DNA of 64,000 bases from Aplectana chamaeleonis (GCA_029168955.1 JAPDOI010000143.1:992001-1056000), one strand, 5' to 3'. Counted from the first letter of the stretch, positions 21,494 to 34,762 are shown. Notes: generated by a model not told the origin, from the letters alone. A program made the numbers and translations.

Positions 21494-23215
21494 GCCTAAT
21501 AATATTCTAGTGTCGAGGTTCATCGAGAGTCGGACGAGGAGATTATTAGTGTTATTCCTCCCCAGCATACTGATAAACTTAGTTTCCGGCGCCAGTCCCA
21601 GAAAGAATATTTTTCTGAAAAATTTCTGCGCTCCCCGACGAACGGCGCGGTAGCGCTTGATTTAATCACGATTTCGTTTCCAATCCTCGGAAGGAGTTGT
21701 CGTGGCTCGGGACGCGACGCGCATTGGACACCAATTCCTCACCCCTAGGTGTATGATACACTTTGTGGCTATAGTTAGCGACAGGCTTGCAATCTCCCAC
21801 AAATCGCGGCGGGACCCGCATCGGAGCAACGGCATCGGTATTCGTAGGAACAGTTCTAGTGCGAAGTGTCGCGGAGGGCTGAGATACTGCAAATGTGCCA
21901 AAGGCTGTCGCTGGGCAGCGCGCTGCGACAGCGACAGGTTTATAGGGCGGGAGCTCTGCGAAAAGCGGTCGTTGTCGCTGTGCAGAGCGACGCGACCGTG
22001 TGTAACAAAAGTATACTATGCCCACTAGTCAACGGCAATTGCTCTAAAATTGTCGGAAGCATTTGTCGCGATGCGGACAATGTACCTTTTTATCGCATAC
22101 TCCCACACACTCGTTCCAATCGTGAGGTCAGTTTTGGGGAAAAAAAAGTTAAATCTTAGAGTTAACCTAAGACTTAAGTGAATATAAACGTTTCCCGACT
22201 ATCCTTCGTAGGGTTGAAATCCAAAACTTGTAGTTGGCGAACTGCAACCGAGAGTCCAAATACCGAAACTTCGCCCCGTTCCAAATTTTATTCCATTTAA
22301 AATTTTCAGAGATTGGTCTGTATCCATGCCACCTTTGTGTACTCTCCAAAAAGCTTGAATTGGCTCGATCTCTTTATCCTCGACGAAAATAAGTGACTTG
22401 AGCGCGATTGTCATATATCAGAGGCAGAATCTTTCCTAGGGGGGGGGTCCCGAAACCCACTTTGGGTCCCAACTGGATTATCCTGATTCGAATGAATTTT
22501 CCGGTAACGTCCATGACAGTTTTTCCGAGTTTTAGAAACGAGGATACACAGAGAATACACATCACATTGGAAAGTTGCACGATTTGCGTCCTCTGTCCGT
22601 ACCACATGAGGTGTCACGGCGACCAAAGATCTTCTAGTCCAACCATGCGCTCTAGGGCCACGACTAATCTTGCCCGCTCGAACCAAACGCGCTCCAAGAC
22701 CAATGGCGCACGCGCGCCAGGATACCGGGGGGGGGTCAGAATTTTCGAAATTCTCACTACTCTTCCTCTCATTCTTCCTTTTGCTCAGTCTCCTTGAGCC
22801 TCCACGTTTTTCCTCCCGAGATTTTCATCAAGCTAAATTCTCAAGCGAATTCCCGATCGAGAGGGGGGGAGGGGACGAGCATTGGTGCTTGGGGGGATGC
22901 CCACTTGTAGAGCTGCGCTTACCTTCTACAAAATATGAGTAGCTACGACTGGTAGCTCAGTTTCGTATCGTAGCTATTTTTTCGATACTTTCCTTGGAGG
23001 CAGGTGTAGAAGTTATAAACTTTCCATGTTTTGAGCCCTCAATTACCCCACTTGGCAGCATTTTTGACCTAATCGGCGCATGAAGAGGCCACAGCTAGCA
23101 AATGCGTTCTTAAAATGCTGAAGGACGTTAGCATCAACATAAATTAAATGAAGAAGCTCCAAGCAGATATTGCGCGTTTGCTGGAAGTTAGTCTTTGCGT
23201 TTGAAGATTCTCTAC
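21494..23215. other. No gene; GC-rich and G-tract stretches
   Basis: Overlapping frames on both strands at 21662-22030 sit on a GC-rich palindromic stretch (GCTGTCGCTGGGCAGCGCG, then CTGCGACAGCGACAGG). G-tracts occur at 22441, 22730 and 22863. No protein family is recognisable. Confidence 0.35.
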
Positions 23216-23707
23216 TTAAAGGCACAGTACACCCTCAGATATGACTTTTGAGATTTTCATATAATTGTGTAAAAGACCTCTCCTGTATAACACGTGCCAA
23301 ATGCGAAATCTCAATTCCTCCACATAAGCGAGATATAAGCGACCACCACAGGCCCGACCCCCTTCGCTCACCACCACAGGCCCGACCCCCTAATAAATTT
23401 CCGAAGTCGATAGCGGCTCGATGGATGGATGAATTCCAACAAGTCGTCGTTCTTCAGTCCATTACCGGACTGTCTCCTTATCCTAGCTTTCTCTCACGCA
23501 ACGATTGCGAATGAAGAGAATTACAAGCCTGAGACAACTCGTCCACCAAATTTTCACCCTCAAAATCTAGGCATCTTTGAAGAGCTATAACTCTGTTCAA
23601 AGGGGGTCTTGGACGATTTCAGAGATACCACTGTGATCAGCGTTTGACTGTCTCCAAGTTAAGCATGAAACCTGAAAATTAATTTTTTGGGTGTCCTGTG
23701 CCTTTAA
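23216..23707. mobile_element. TTAA-family MITE, variant ends
   Basis: Ends TTAAAGGCACAGTACACCCT and GGGTGTCCTGTGCCTTTAA. The internal core shares AACTCTGTTCAAAGGGGGTC with the main family. It contains a tandem duplication of CACCACAGGCCCGACCCCCT at 23343-23391. Confidence 0.65.
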
Positions 23708-23789
23708 TGTGATTCCGAATCGAAGGGACTCTGTCGCTGATGAAAAAAGCTCGTCGCAACTGGCCCTCAGGCGACTACCAGCATGCCAG

Positions 23790-24550
23790 AAAATACAATC
23801 TCATTATTGGCTTTATTGTGGAAGATGAGTTCAGAGCTGCGCTGGATACCAAGAACTGGAGTATATTGGAGCTTCGCGTTGTGGACGACCGTCTAATCCA
23901 TGATGATGCTTTGACTCGGTACAGTTTTTTTTTGCCTGAAGGATATCTGAAGTTTGTTTGTCCAGATGTAGAGAAGTAGTTTGGAGATGAGACGAGAGCT
24001 ATTGCACTAACCTACGGATTGTTTCAATATGTATGTGACTTAGAGCAGAAAACAGTTTCTGAGCATAAAAAAACGCGCAAAAATATATCGTTCATTGTCA
24101 ATCTCTGGATAGAAGAAAGCAAAGACGCTGCCATCATAGCTTTATCATAAAAGTGGAGCGATTTCTTCTCAGAAAACACTGGTAGAAATAGAGAAACAAT
24201 CGTTCCGCTCCCGAGATAGCGAGCTGAAAACAGCTTCATAGCAAATGGATGCAAACCTTACAGAGCTTTTCGTGAATTCTTCGCAGGTACTCAAACGCAG
24301 TATACACGCTTGAAAATTATATCAATTCGAATGCCTTAGTCGAAGGAGTGGAGCTCCCAGCATTGAAAATTGACAAAAAAACTCGAAAAAAAAAACTGAA
24401 AAAGAATTAAGGACTGAAAACTCTCTTTGTATAGGTTCGGAATCGGACTATTCACCCATTTTCGGTTGAGATAGGGAAACTATCGACAAAATGGCTGAGA
24501 TAACGACGTCAATGTATACACACGGCCTTCACTGGTGAGCTCATGTCACT
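23790..24550 (+). repeat. Degenerate inverted partner of 20030-20895
   Basis: See the partner arm. A frame here (23740-23979) reads GFIVEDEFRAALDTKNWSIL and ELRVVDDRLIHDDALTR. The partner arm retains a similar frame (EEEFRTALDCKKWSKLEF), so the ancestral element may have been coding. Family unknown. About 2.9 kb separates the arms. Confidence 0.5.
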
Positions 24551-25980
24551 GGGAGCATCACAAATTGTGGGGAAAACGTGTTCGAAAACCTCGGAGTATT
24601 TAACGTTCAACTTCCATTTTACGTCTGCCTTGGTGTGCCCTGTGCAATACACAAACATTGGAAAACTGGACGTCTGAATAGGTCAGCCCCTTCTAGCATT
24701 TTGGGTAAACTGTTTCTTTTTTTACTTTCTATGGTCAAATATTCTTAAAAATTAGGAAGCTTCTAGTGCCCACGTTTTGGTGCAGTGGGTCTCTCGAAAT
24801 CAAGATAATAGATTTTTGGGTTTTCCGGCAGTTTGGAGCCTATCGCGGCGCTTCTGCTCCTCTCGTGAGATGATCAACCATGATAACGCTTCTTACACCA
24901 TGGAGCAGATTTCGAAGTTGTAGTAATATGAATACGCAGCATCGAGGTCTCAAGCTTTGCCAACTATCTCCACTTGGTTCAAGCATTGGATCGAGAAGGA
25001 AAAACATGAAGGAGAAACATTCAGCCATTTTTGAAATCTGTAATGAGGGAACCAGAATAGGTCAGGCTAGGTGAATGCGACGCTCTATTCCATACCGCGC
25101 TTGATTTCGCTTTGATCAGTTTAACGGAGAAGCTTGTGCAATGATCGACCACCAAATCGTGTTTTTGGTTATTTCACTTCTGTTCCTAGTTTCTCTAGTA
25201 CTCCAGGCTCTTTTACGCCGAATCTTTCTCAAAATATTTAAAGATATTTTTTAAACTTTTTTTTTACTTTTAAATGGCATTGCCAAGTAGTTACTTTTGC
25301 CATAAAGCTAAATTATCAGAAATTGTGGTGAGCGCGAAGCGCTCACCAGATTTGGCTTTGATTCGCCATCGCGCAACCCCCTGATCTCAGTATCAGGGTC
25401 CAGAGTAAACGTAGGAAGACCGTTCTTTTTGCATTTAATACATTTTAGAAAACTGAATAATTGTTAAAAAAATGGTTCGGAAGGGTTACCTGGTATTCGA
25501 GAAAAATTGTCGAAACCACGTGATTTTGGTTAGAAAAACGGTTCATCTTCTTTTTTTTTTAGTTGGCGTACACTATCTTGTTGGAACACTTATCGTTGAG
25601 CTAGAAATCTCATTTTTGACCAGAAAGTTGGATATGATTGCACCTACCTCCTGTCAAATTTTGCACTTGTAGCTGAATTTTTGTGGAACCACAAAATTGA
25701 GGGTCAAGAAAGACAAAAACACGTAAACATCCTTCCATATAATAAAAGAATCGGAGCACAAAGTACGACCACCTGGGCCTCCATCACTATAGCACTACTT
25801 CGTCACATCTCTACCCACTCCAAAACAGTATTGAGCTGTATGTGCATTTCGGTCCACCAAAACCTTCAAAGTATAGTTAGGCTCATACGATTGTGCACTC
25901 ATTTAGGGAAGGTTGGGGGATTACATTTCTCGGTTCTCAACATTCTGCCATCGAAATAGCCTCAAAATCAGCGAGCAGTC
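24551..25980. other. No gene seen
   Basis: No exon chain, repeat pair or RNA gene recognised. Frames at 25472-25672 and 25681-25959 lack support. Confidence 0.35.
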
Positions 25981-25984
25981 TGAG

Positions 25985-28530
25985 CTCGTTTCCTTTCTTC
26001 AGTAGCTAGACATCCAGCGGGCTAAACCTCTCGGCTGGGACGACTCCGCAAGCTTTTAACAGAGCATGAAAATAACGACAGTGTCATAGGCTTTCTTCCA
26101 GTCGAGTGCAGCCATAATTGAGCAGCTAGGCGGTCTCTTCTGGTTTAACCCATCCGTAAGGAATCCGGTGAGTTCACCAACGCTGAGGTGGTGAAGCCTT
26201 TCCAAAATCCATTCTGCCAATCAGGGATTTGCAGTTGCGTCTCCAGTGTAGGAAGAATGGTTTTTCAAAAGTGCGAGCCATAGATAAGATGATCGAAATA
26301 GGCCTGTAGCTATTCATATCCTCAGCAGGTTTTCCGGGCTTCAGGAGTGGAAAGATTCTTGCCTTCTTCCACGACGCTGGGATCATTCCGGTTGACAGGA
26401 TTATGTTGGAAAGCGCTCGAAAGCATTCACGAAAAATTGGTCTTGAATGTTTGAGCATGATAGGGGCCACACCACTTGTATCCAACGCTCTAGACGGCTT
26501 GCAATTCTTCAAGGCGACGTCAATGAGGGCGGTCGTAATGAGTGGGACGTCTTCTCTCAAAAAGTTTTTGATCCATCGTAAGGTCTTTAGTGACGATTTC
26601 AGGCTTTGATGAGGGCATGGCAAACTGAACTGTTTGCATAGAAGGTTAGCCGCATTCTTGTTGTTCAACGGCTCGCCTTTATGCAGAATTTGGATGGGAT
26701 TGGGTTTCACTGAACTTTCATGGTTGTCCATAGCTTGGAGGAGTTTGTACGATGATCTATTCCTTCCACGAACGCTCTCCAAGTCTGTTGTCGGTCCATC
26801 CTCACTTCATCTGCGATTTCTCTGTTCAGCTCAGGGATCCTGGTGTTGGTGGGGTCCCTTTTACGAATCGAGTCTCCTTTCCTTATGAGGTCCTTAGCGT
26901 TATCCGACAGTCCCGGCATAAAAGCCTTACTCCTACCCTTAGGAATAGATTGTGACATTGCTGGCCTCACGGCCGATGTCAGGAATCGATTAATCTCCAG
27001 TGGGTTTGCTCGGAAGTCAAAACCAGCTGATTGCTGTTCTCGCACAGAAGAAAACTTGAACCAGTTCGCCTTTTTGGAGTTATCGACCGTGGTTCTCGGT
27101 GAGGAAGATATGAGCGCCTCGCTTCTGATCTCCATCAGGATCGGGAGGTGGTCGCTCGCCCCTGTGTTCACGGTGTTCCAAACTGCTGACGATGCTAAGT
27201 CCTGTGAGCACAGCGAGAGGATCTTCCATATGTCGGCTTCCTAGTAGGGTGAAGGGCATCATTGAGAATCACAAAATTGGACTGCGCTATCTCCTCTTCG
27301 AGGTCCTGTCCACGTTGATCCTCTACACCCCCTGACCATAAAGGACTGTGCGCGTTGACATCTTCCCGATTGTGGATTTCCCGCATGTCAGGAATTGGGC
27401 GATAGACAACACGTATGAGGGTGGGCATGAGGATTTTGGCGGATGGTAGAGGTTGTGAATGTGAACAGATCCAGCCTTCGTTTCCACAGCTATGGAGATG
27501 CATTCCGTCGTAACATCCCTAGCTCTCAAAGTGATCACACCGCACTGTAAGTCGTTTCTAACCAGAAAAGCCACACCTCCTCCAGAGCTCGGTCTGTCGT
27601 TTCTCAGGCATGTGAAGCCTCGAACAACCGGTGATCCGTGATTCAGGTCCAGCTTGGTCTCTTGAATGCCCACAATTTCGGCTCCTATACGGTATGGGAG
27701 AGCTTTTGGTTCCGCTGATTTGTTGCGAAAGCCATTGATATTCCACTGGATTATCTTCAGAGAAACGGGACTTGAACGTTAAGGTTGAGATGCCGGCACG
27801 GCGACGCATTTCGGGCACTCGTATGAGCTGTCCGCATCCTTGAAAGACTTGAGACCGGAACATTTCTTCTCATGAGTTCATTTCCTGCACTTTATACGTT
27901 GGACGCTCCCTGCAGCGGCTGAGGTACCACACTGGGTGCAGGGCCATCGAATCCGACAAGGGGGTCCAGGGTTTGCTTCCATTCCGGCACGGATGAGTAG
28001 ATAACTGATAAGCAGCGACGGTTTATGCTGACCCGCAACCGAAAAATTGGCTCCAGGACTCGTGAAAAGTGTATTCTGGAAGGTATAGTCGAGGACCTTG
28101 GACTTTGGAAGGATGACGACAGTTGTAGACGACTTCTTCCTCGTACGCTCTTGCCAACGAGTAGGCGATCTTCCATAAGAGCATCACTTTGATCGTCCCG
28201 TTCGTCTTGTTGTACAGAAAGAGGGTTACGGACGCGAAAGCCTCCACTGCTGTGCCATCCTCGTCCTTCCCCTATATGGGCGCGAGATCTCGTCTCATAT
28301 TGCTCCTCCGTCTCCCGTAAACAGTCCCGTTCAGCCCCATACGAGAGCTAAAGGAAACGTGTAGGTTTTGACTCATTAATTCATTGCTGTGGCCACAAAT
28401 CTTAGTTAGTAAGTACCCAGAATGCATGGAACTCAAACTACAGGCAATCACTCTCTGATCACAGTTTGAGCTGGGAGTCTTTGAATTGGCTACGCCTCGC
28501 AATGTAAAAGGATTCATCAACAACTAGGTG
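25985..28530 (-). mobile_element. Decayed APE-type LINE: PHD-like finger, endonuclease, truncated RT
   Basis: Reading 28200 down to 26000 in shifting frames: a Cys-rich finger (CTQCGTSAAAGS, then THEKKCSGL and YECPKC, about 27790-27960) of PHD-like spacing. Then the start of an APE endonuclease (IIQWNINGF, about 27740; IVGIQETKLD, 27670), FLVRNDLQCGV, and the endonuclease end NTGASDHLPILMEIRS (27165). Then the RT palm start KKARIFPLLKPGK and MNSYRPISI (about 26300), and motif A DWKKAYDTV at about 26080. RT motifs B and C are absent, so the 3' part is lost near 25990. At least five frame changes make it non-functional. The ORF1-like region above 28200 is unrecognisable. Confidence 0.75.
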
Positions 28531-28884
28531 TACAGGGAATCTAAACACAAACACAAAATTCATTAAAAAAGACCATATTCAGTTGGTCTTCTTTGAGAGA
28601 AAGAAGATGCTTAAATTGAACTCGTCGCTCCACAGGCTAATTTGCGACCTTTCTGATTAAGGCCCTTAGATCTTAATTGATAGACTTTTTCGCTCGCTCA
28701 TGAGACACTTCAGTTTTTCGAGCAGCAAAAAAAAACCCTGGAAAACAGCAGTTTGGCCTTGGAAGTGCTCTATTGGTTAGCGTCGTCTATAAAATAAATT
28801 GACTTTTTAGACTATTAGAGAAACCTTACAACTATGGCTGTGGAGCTGTTTGTAGTCTACTGATCCATCTTAAACTGTAGGCGC

Positions 28885-29600
28885 TTATGGAAGTTTTCGA
28901 AAGGCGCCGGCCAATTTGAGTAGATACTGCCGGGATGACCTACGTCGTGCTCCATCGCGTGATCGATGAACTACTGAACAATGTTGGCGTGTTTTGTATT
29001 GCTTTATCGTGCTACAAGTCATCCGCAATTGCTTCGTCAACCTTACAATACTTCGCCCGATTGCAATCTTCACTGTTGCCAACGGCACAAAAGATCTTTG
29101 AATCAGCCGCACGTTAATTCAGTAACCCAGAAGCGCAATTGCAGCTAAAGGCGATGGAATGGCGTCCACTGCTGCATACATTGGGAACGCGATGAGTGCG
29201 AGCTAGAACAATGGTGCAAAGTCCGTGAAACATTTCATACTCTGTTTTGCATATATGAAAGCCTCACTGCCTTCCTTCTAACTCTACTCAATGGGAAGTG
29301 AGAACTCTACGCAGGTTAACAATCTCCATAGCGGTACAACGTCTGAAGTCATCCAATGACAGCACAATGTTGTTTAAATATGTGTGACAGGTGACTTCGA
29401 AGAGGATTCGCTTCGCAACTGCCAAATTCGTGGTGGCCAAGCACAATCCACCAAATCGCGTATCTTGTTGGTTGAATAGATCTAAACATGCGAAATACAT
29501 TTTTGGCATTTCCAAACATTTCAGCAGAATACACTGGCTTTGAAAACACACCCGGATCTCCAATGTTTGAATACCCGGACCGTCTCAGTAGTTCTGGCAT
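28885..29600 (-). other. Possible minus-strand exons, unidentified
   Basis: Two protein-like stretches: 29288-29600 (SGYSNIGDPGVFSKPVYSAE or an overlapping frame with LDLFNQQDTRFGG), and 28885-29112 (KIFCAVGNSEDCNRAKYC and, after a TTGTTCAG acceptor, DHAMEHDVGHPGSIYSNWP). No family recognised and no verified splice chain. Could be relics. Confidence 0.2.
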
Positions 29601-29789
29601 GTCCTGAGACGAGCCCTGTCGTCACTCACTTACACTGAGTGCCACTAACGCGTGATACTTGGGAAAACACTTAGAACAGCCATACTCTTTCTTTTATCTG
29701 AGCACGGAGAATAGCTTTAGCTAAACCTATAATGTTTTTTAAATCTCGATACAAGCATACAACCGCATGTATATATCCTCTGATCCGGA

Positions 29790-29920
29790 AGCAGTTTCAG
29801 TAGTTTGTTTCTTCGCGTGCTTGTGCGGAGAGAGACCGCTGGAAAGTATGACAGGCGCATCATAGGCGCGCACAGGCCCGCGATCGACAGCAGTAAAATT
29901 CATTCCGAATTAGGGAATAT
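29790..29920 (+). repeat. Dispersed repeat family R-A, diverged copy 4
   Basis: TTCGCGTGCTTGTGCGGAGA, then GACCGCTGGAAAGTATGACA, GGCGCGCACAGGCCCGCG and CATTCCGAATT follow the R-A order with many changes. From 29921 to 30452 no gene is seen. Confidence 0.4.
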
Positions 29921-30452
29921 GTAGATCGATCGTCTCATTTGATTGGATTAGCTTTGTTCTTCGACGAAACCGGTGACAGTCCCAATTCACCTAGGATTTC
30001 ACGAATACTTACGGTGACCTTGAAACGGGTAAGAAATAATTGAGTTGAGAATAAAATAGAAAAAACTAAGAAATTTGAAATAAAAAATGATACTTCAGAG
30101 TTGAGAAATGTCAAAATACTGCTGGAAATTCTTAAACACCAGACTGTATCTTGCAAGTGAATCACTCTCATTCGCTCCATTTACGTGCAGCTCTCGTTGA
30201 AATGAGAGTGTATAGTTAGCACCTTTTCCAATTGTAGCGTTACGTTCATAGCCTGCACCTCCATCCTTTCCCAGTCCTAGCACATTTTAGACGCATTCGA
30301 GATGGGGTTCTATAGCGGTTAAGCAATCAGTGTTGAAGACCGCTAACTAAAATCACTCACTCATAAAGACTGCAAGTTCTCTTATTAAAGCTAGCACGAG
30401 AATCGCTATGTTCCCAGCAACACCCACTGCGGAAAAATCGCTGCTCTCTTAC

Positions 30453-30992
30453 TTAAAGGCAGCGTCCGCGCAGAAAACCGCACTTGGTTTTTTCATATCA
30501 ATCCAATGTTTGAACCCAGTGGAGATAGTTGGCAAAGCTTTAGACCTCAAAGCTGGGTACTCGTAATGCTACAGCCTTTCGAAAACCGCTCCGTGGTCTG
30601 AAAAGGCGTTTTCCCGGTCGATCATCTAGCACAAGGAGCAGAAGCGCCACAACAGGCCCCGGCAAATCCCAATGTCCATATTCTTTATTTCGAGAAATTC
30701 TCGCGTTCAAACATGTGTATCGGAAGCCCCCTATTTTCATAAGATTCCTGACGCTAAAAAGTCCAAAATATATAATCAATTTAAAAAGTTACAGGGGCTG
30801 AACCCCTTCAGACGTCCAGCATTTCCGACAAAGACACACCGGACAGACGTTGAAAAAGGAAGGTGAATGCTTCTGGATTTTCAAACGAATTTCTCTCCAG
30901 AATTTGAGTGTTTTGGGTGGTCTCTGGTGAGGTTACCTGCTCAAAATAGTGAAAAACTTGAACACGATTTTTTGCGCGTACACTGCCTTTAA
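30453..30992. mobile_element. TTAA-family MITE, long diverged copy
   Basis: Ends TTAAAGGCAGCGTCCGCGCA and TGCGCGTACACTGCCTTTAA, 540 bp, with ends that are mutually complementary including the GCGCG variant. No ORF. Confidence 0.6.
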
Positions 30993-32634
30993 GGGCCCGA
31001 AATTTCCTTATATAGAGGCAGTATGTCTCGGAGATATTTATTGCAATTTCTTTCAGTTTTGCTCCTTTGTCTGGAACGAGACATCATCGTAGCTGTCGTG
31101 GTCGCAAAGTACAATAATAACATCACCTGCTCCAGCCATCTGAATTGTTCGCTTGAAAACAAGAAGTATCGAATGAGCACAGCGTAAAACCTAATCCACA
31201 AAAAAATTTGGCCGTCGCTAGCTGGGAGCATGCTGTGAGAGATGGACATCATAATCAAACATAAAAGCAACAGAAAACATCAAAAACAACACACTGAGAA
31301 ATTGGGACGCAGATTTGGCTGCGAGTCTCATAAGTGCTGAGCAATCGAATACTCAGGAGACCTACGGTGAGATCGCTTCTTCCACGCGAGACCCACGCCT
31401 ATTTGTTCCAAATTATTTGCGCGTTTTGAGCGAAGAAAAGATTTTGCTCACAGCATGCCCACTTGTGTACAACTAGATCTTCACAATTCGTGCGTTATGC
31501 TGATCTCAGTTGCAGCCTTCGGTGTTAATTACGTGACCTGAAATTGAAGGGTTTCGCTCTTAATCAACCCATTATCGTGCACATCTCCAAGAAGTTTTCA
31601 CGATGTCGAAGGGTGATTTTAAATCTACTATGTATGTTGATACTGAGAAATTTCACTACACTTATGTACCCCAAAAAATCATCCGAACTGTACCGCTCTC
31701 TTAACATGTATCTGAAACCAGTCATGTTCAGCCGGCTTTCACGCATCATCATTGGTTGCTGCATCAGGGCCAGTGACGATTGCTCAAAATGAGAATGGTA
31801 AGTGTAAATGATGGTCTAGAACGGGCGAAAAACTGCATCAGGTAAGTCGACGAAGAAGAGAGATATAACACGAAGGTTTCACGAGAAACTCACTCTCAGA
31901 AGGGTTGATTTTCAAAGCTGCCGAGGGTAACTAAAATCCTATCCTACGCCTAATTTGTAGGTTTGGTGCGATAGGAATCGTAATAAGACATGGTTTCGCT
32001 CTCTAAACTTCTTAAGTGAGAGAAATCTTCTTCTTAGGTGAGATGAGCATGCCCGGATGTTGAGGATTCTCGTGCTAAGGAGTATTCAGCACTGTAACGT
32101 CTGTACCATTTGTGGTGCTTGTCCACCGAGCTAGACGACGATCGAACGAGGGAACCTTTCAGATCAATTTGTTGTTTTCACGGGGTTCTAACATTAAGGA
32201 TACGCAATTTCAAGGTCTCATTCCTTGTAACGTACTAAGCTCAGACTTAGAACACAGGAAAAAAATATGAGAAAAAATATTATCTGCAGAAACCAACAAA
32301 AAAGATTCGCCACGGCTAAAGGACTCTTCACCGTATCCCTGGCCGGGTTTTCGCCGTGAGCGAGCCGCCGCGTTGAGCTGTTAGCATTTTAGCGCGTTTG
32401 TCCACAAACATCACTCGGAGCTGTGATATCCCTTTGTTATCAAGTCACAGTGCTGATGGTAAATCTTAGCCTAGAATGCAAGCGCCGAATACATCAACAT
32501 TTAGACATGAAAAAATTGTGAATGGTCGTTGTTTCCGATTGATGACGCGCAAAGGTTTCCTCTTCCTCATATGAGTACACAGAAAAAACAAGAGCCTACT
32601 CCGATGTTAGCCCCTCATTATCAAATTTAGCCAT
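30993..32634. other. No supported gene
   Basis: A 34-codon frame at 31603-31704 (MSKGDFKSTMYVDTEKFHYT) looks protein-like but has no partner exon. A hydrophobic minus-strand frame at 30989-31270 lacks support. Confidence 0.25.
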
Positions 32635-33490
32635 ACGTTACTCCTATACCAAAGAAGAAATCGTTTTCTGATCCCAACAATTACAGGCCTATTAGTATCA
32701 CATCTATTTTTGCAAGGTTCTTTAAAAAGGATTAAAGAAAAGAATTATGGCTCATCTGGAGAAGCACTCCTTCATCTCGGAGCACTAACATGGCTTTCAA
32801 AAGGGTGAATCTAGATTTCCGGCGATGCTGCAGTCACTTGAAGACTGGACTCGTGCGCTGGACAATGATATTGGCGTGGATGTTAATTCCCTCGATTATT
32901 CCAAGGCGTTTGACACAATTTCCCATCGTAAACTAGTAAATAAACTAGAATTAGTGGGTGTTCACCCGTGGATAGTGGCCTGGATTCGTGCCTTTCTCAC
33001 TGATAGGACCTACAGAGTTCGGCTTAACATTGCGTTCTCCTCCCCTGCCTCAGTCCTGAGGTTATGCTCCTCAGGGTAGAGTGCTTTTGCCGGTTCCTTT
33101 TAATAGTTATACCTATGGAGTTCCTGCGATCATTTCCTCGTATAATGCTGGCTGTTTGGCATTTGCTGATGACTTCAAATTTTATATTCATGTTTTGACC
33201 ACGGGAGATTCGGAGCGTTCGTAAAACGCTCCAAGTGACGTAGCCAAATGGTCGAATGAATGTAAATTGCCGCTTTCCAGCGAAAAGACTGAAGTTATGA
33301 AGGTTGGTAAGAGGCGAGTTTGTGGATTCTATACTATTGACAGTATGCAGTTGAGCGAGGTTAGCGAGATTAAGGACCGACGATCACTGCTCCCAAGTCG
33401 CGTCCATGGCGAATAGGATGATGCACAGTGCGTTTCGAGCACTATCAACTACCAGTGCAAACGTACTGACTGAGGTGTATAAAACGTTCA
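32635..33490 (+). pseudogene. LINE reverse transcriptase relic
   Basis: Conserved RT blocks appear in order but in shifting frames: PIPKKKSFSDPNNYRPISI (about 32650), HGFQKGESRFPAM after a stop (32795), motif A LDYSKAFDTISHRKL (32893), AWIRAFLTDRTYRVRLN (32980), a damaged motif B (33065) and motif C LAFADDFKFY (33155). The catalytic Asp pair FADD is still spelled. This pattern is of CR1/jockey-like LINEs. Neither endonuclease nor a 3' tail was identified. Not related closely to the two minus-strand LINEs. Confidence 0.75.
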
Positions 33491-33778
33491 CTTATCGAGA
33501 ATGGTACGGCGGTCTTCAATCCATATACACTCACGCGACGCTTTTATCGGTGTGAATCGTTCTGTGCTTTGTTTTTTGAAGGCATCGTAGACGCGAAAAA
33601 CCGTATAATATGTTTCCATGTTTTTGTGTAGTTTGGCCTCCCTAGTGAACAGAAATGTCGAAGGGGCCCATGGGAAAACCTTTATTTGTAAAGAGAAGAA
33701 AATAGGAACACATTGTAAATACAATTTGAATTTCGCGACTAGCGACTAAATCGTTTTTAAGTTTTTCTGCATTTGGAG

Positions 33779-33885
33779 CAAGGGTGTGCGGCGAAAGAAA
33801 TTTAAAATTTCGGCAAACGGCAACCGCAACTGTAAACCCCAAAAATGACCGGCAAACGGCAAAACGGCAAAATCTGTTTTGAGCT
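33779..33885 (+). mobile_element. Possible single hAT-type end
   Basis: CAAGGGTGTGCGGCGAAAG followed by repeats of CGGCAAACGGCAAAA resembles hAT termini with subterminal short repeats, as in the elements at 2550 and 57463. No opposite end or target duplication was found. The rest of 33491-34935 holds no gene that I can support. Confidence 0.3.
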
Positions 33886-34748
33886 ATAATACACCAATGT
33901 TTGTTTAGTCATGTCGTATTCCATGCAATATCTGCTAGTTACTCTGTGCCTGGCGTTCCAATACCCTTTATAGAGAAGAAAAATCCCTTATATCAAAACG
34001 TTCTTGAAAGCCTAAGATGATCAAGAGTCATTATTGAATTCAACAGGGCCGTAAGCTTATCCATGACCAGAGATACTTTTTTAATTCCTCCCCCTTAATT
34101 GAAGTTTCCGTACGAACCAATGCCAGAAATACGAAAGATGGGTGTTTTTTAGCAATGCGTAGTGTGATAGACCAGCAAAGGATTTTTTTCTGAAAGGGGC
34201 TTGCGGCCAGCTTGACCCAGCCTAGTCGGTTCGAGGACGATCAGCGAGCCGTAAGCAAGCTTGGTGCGATGGGAGTGTGCGCCGGCCCAAAGACTGTGGC
34301 CGATACAGGTACGACATTCATGTGCGAATACGTGATGATTGGTCCTTTGATGACGAAGGACCACACCGCTATCAGCAGCCGCGGTCTAGGTTATGACCGG
34401 AGCCGCTCATTATTTTTTCTGTTAGAAAATAGCAGTAGGCTCAAGGTTCTCAATGTCGCTCAGTTCAAACTACGATTGAATGGTTTCTCTTGTGAGGCTA
34501 CGGGAAGCGAGTGAGACTAGTCTGGTTGAGTGCAGTGCTCACGATGAAAGCAGCGTTCGAATTTTCACAGGAAATCGAGAGCTCCGAGGGTCATGCTGAT
34601 CGAATACACAGAATGAGAAGCACCTAAAAACGGTTTGACTGATACCTGCGACGCGCGCGACCAAAATCCGCTGCGCTGACGTCTTCGCTGGGGCGCCGCG
34701 TCTAGTGCGTTAAGCCAGGGCGCTCCCTTTTCTATGTATTCGGCCTAC

Positions 34749-34762
34749 AATTCGGCACGAGG
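34749..34762 (+). other. Sequence identical to an EcoRI cDNA-cloning adaptor
   Basis: AATTCGGCACGAGG is the 14-mer well known from the cloning edge of lambda cDNA libraries. It may be chance or a trace of contamination in the assembly. Confidence 0.4.
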
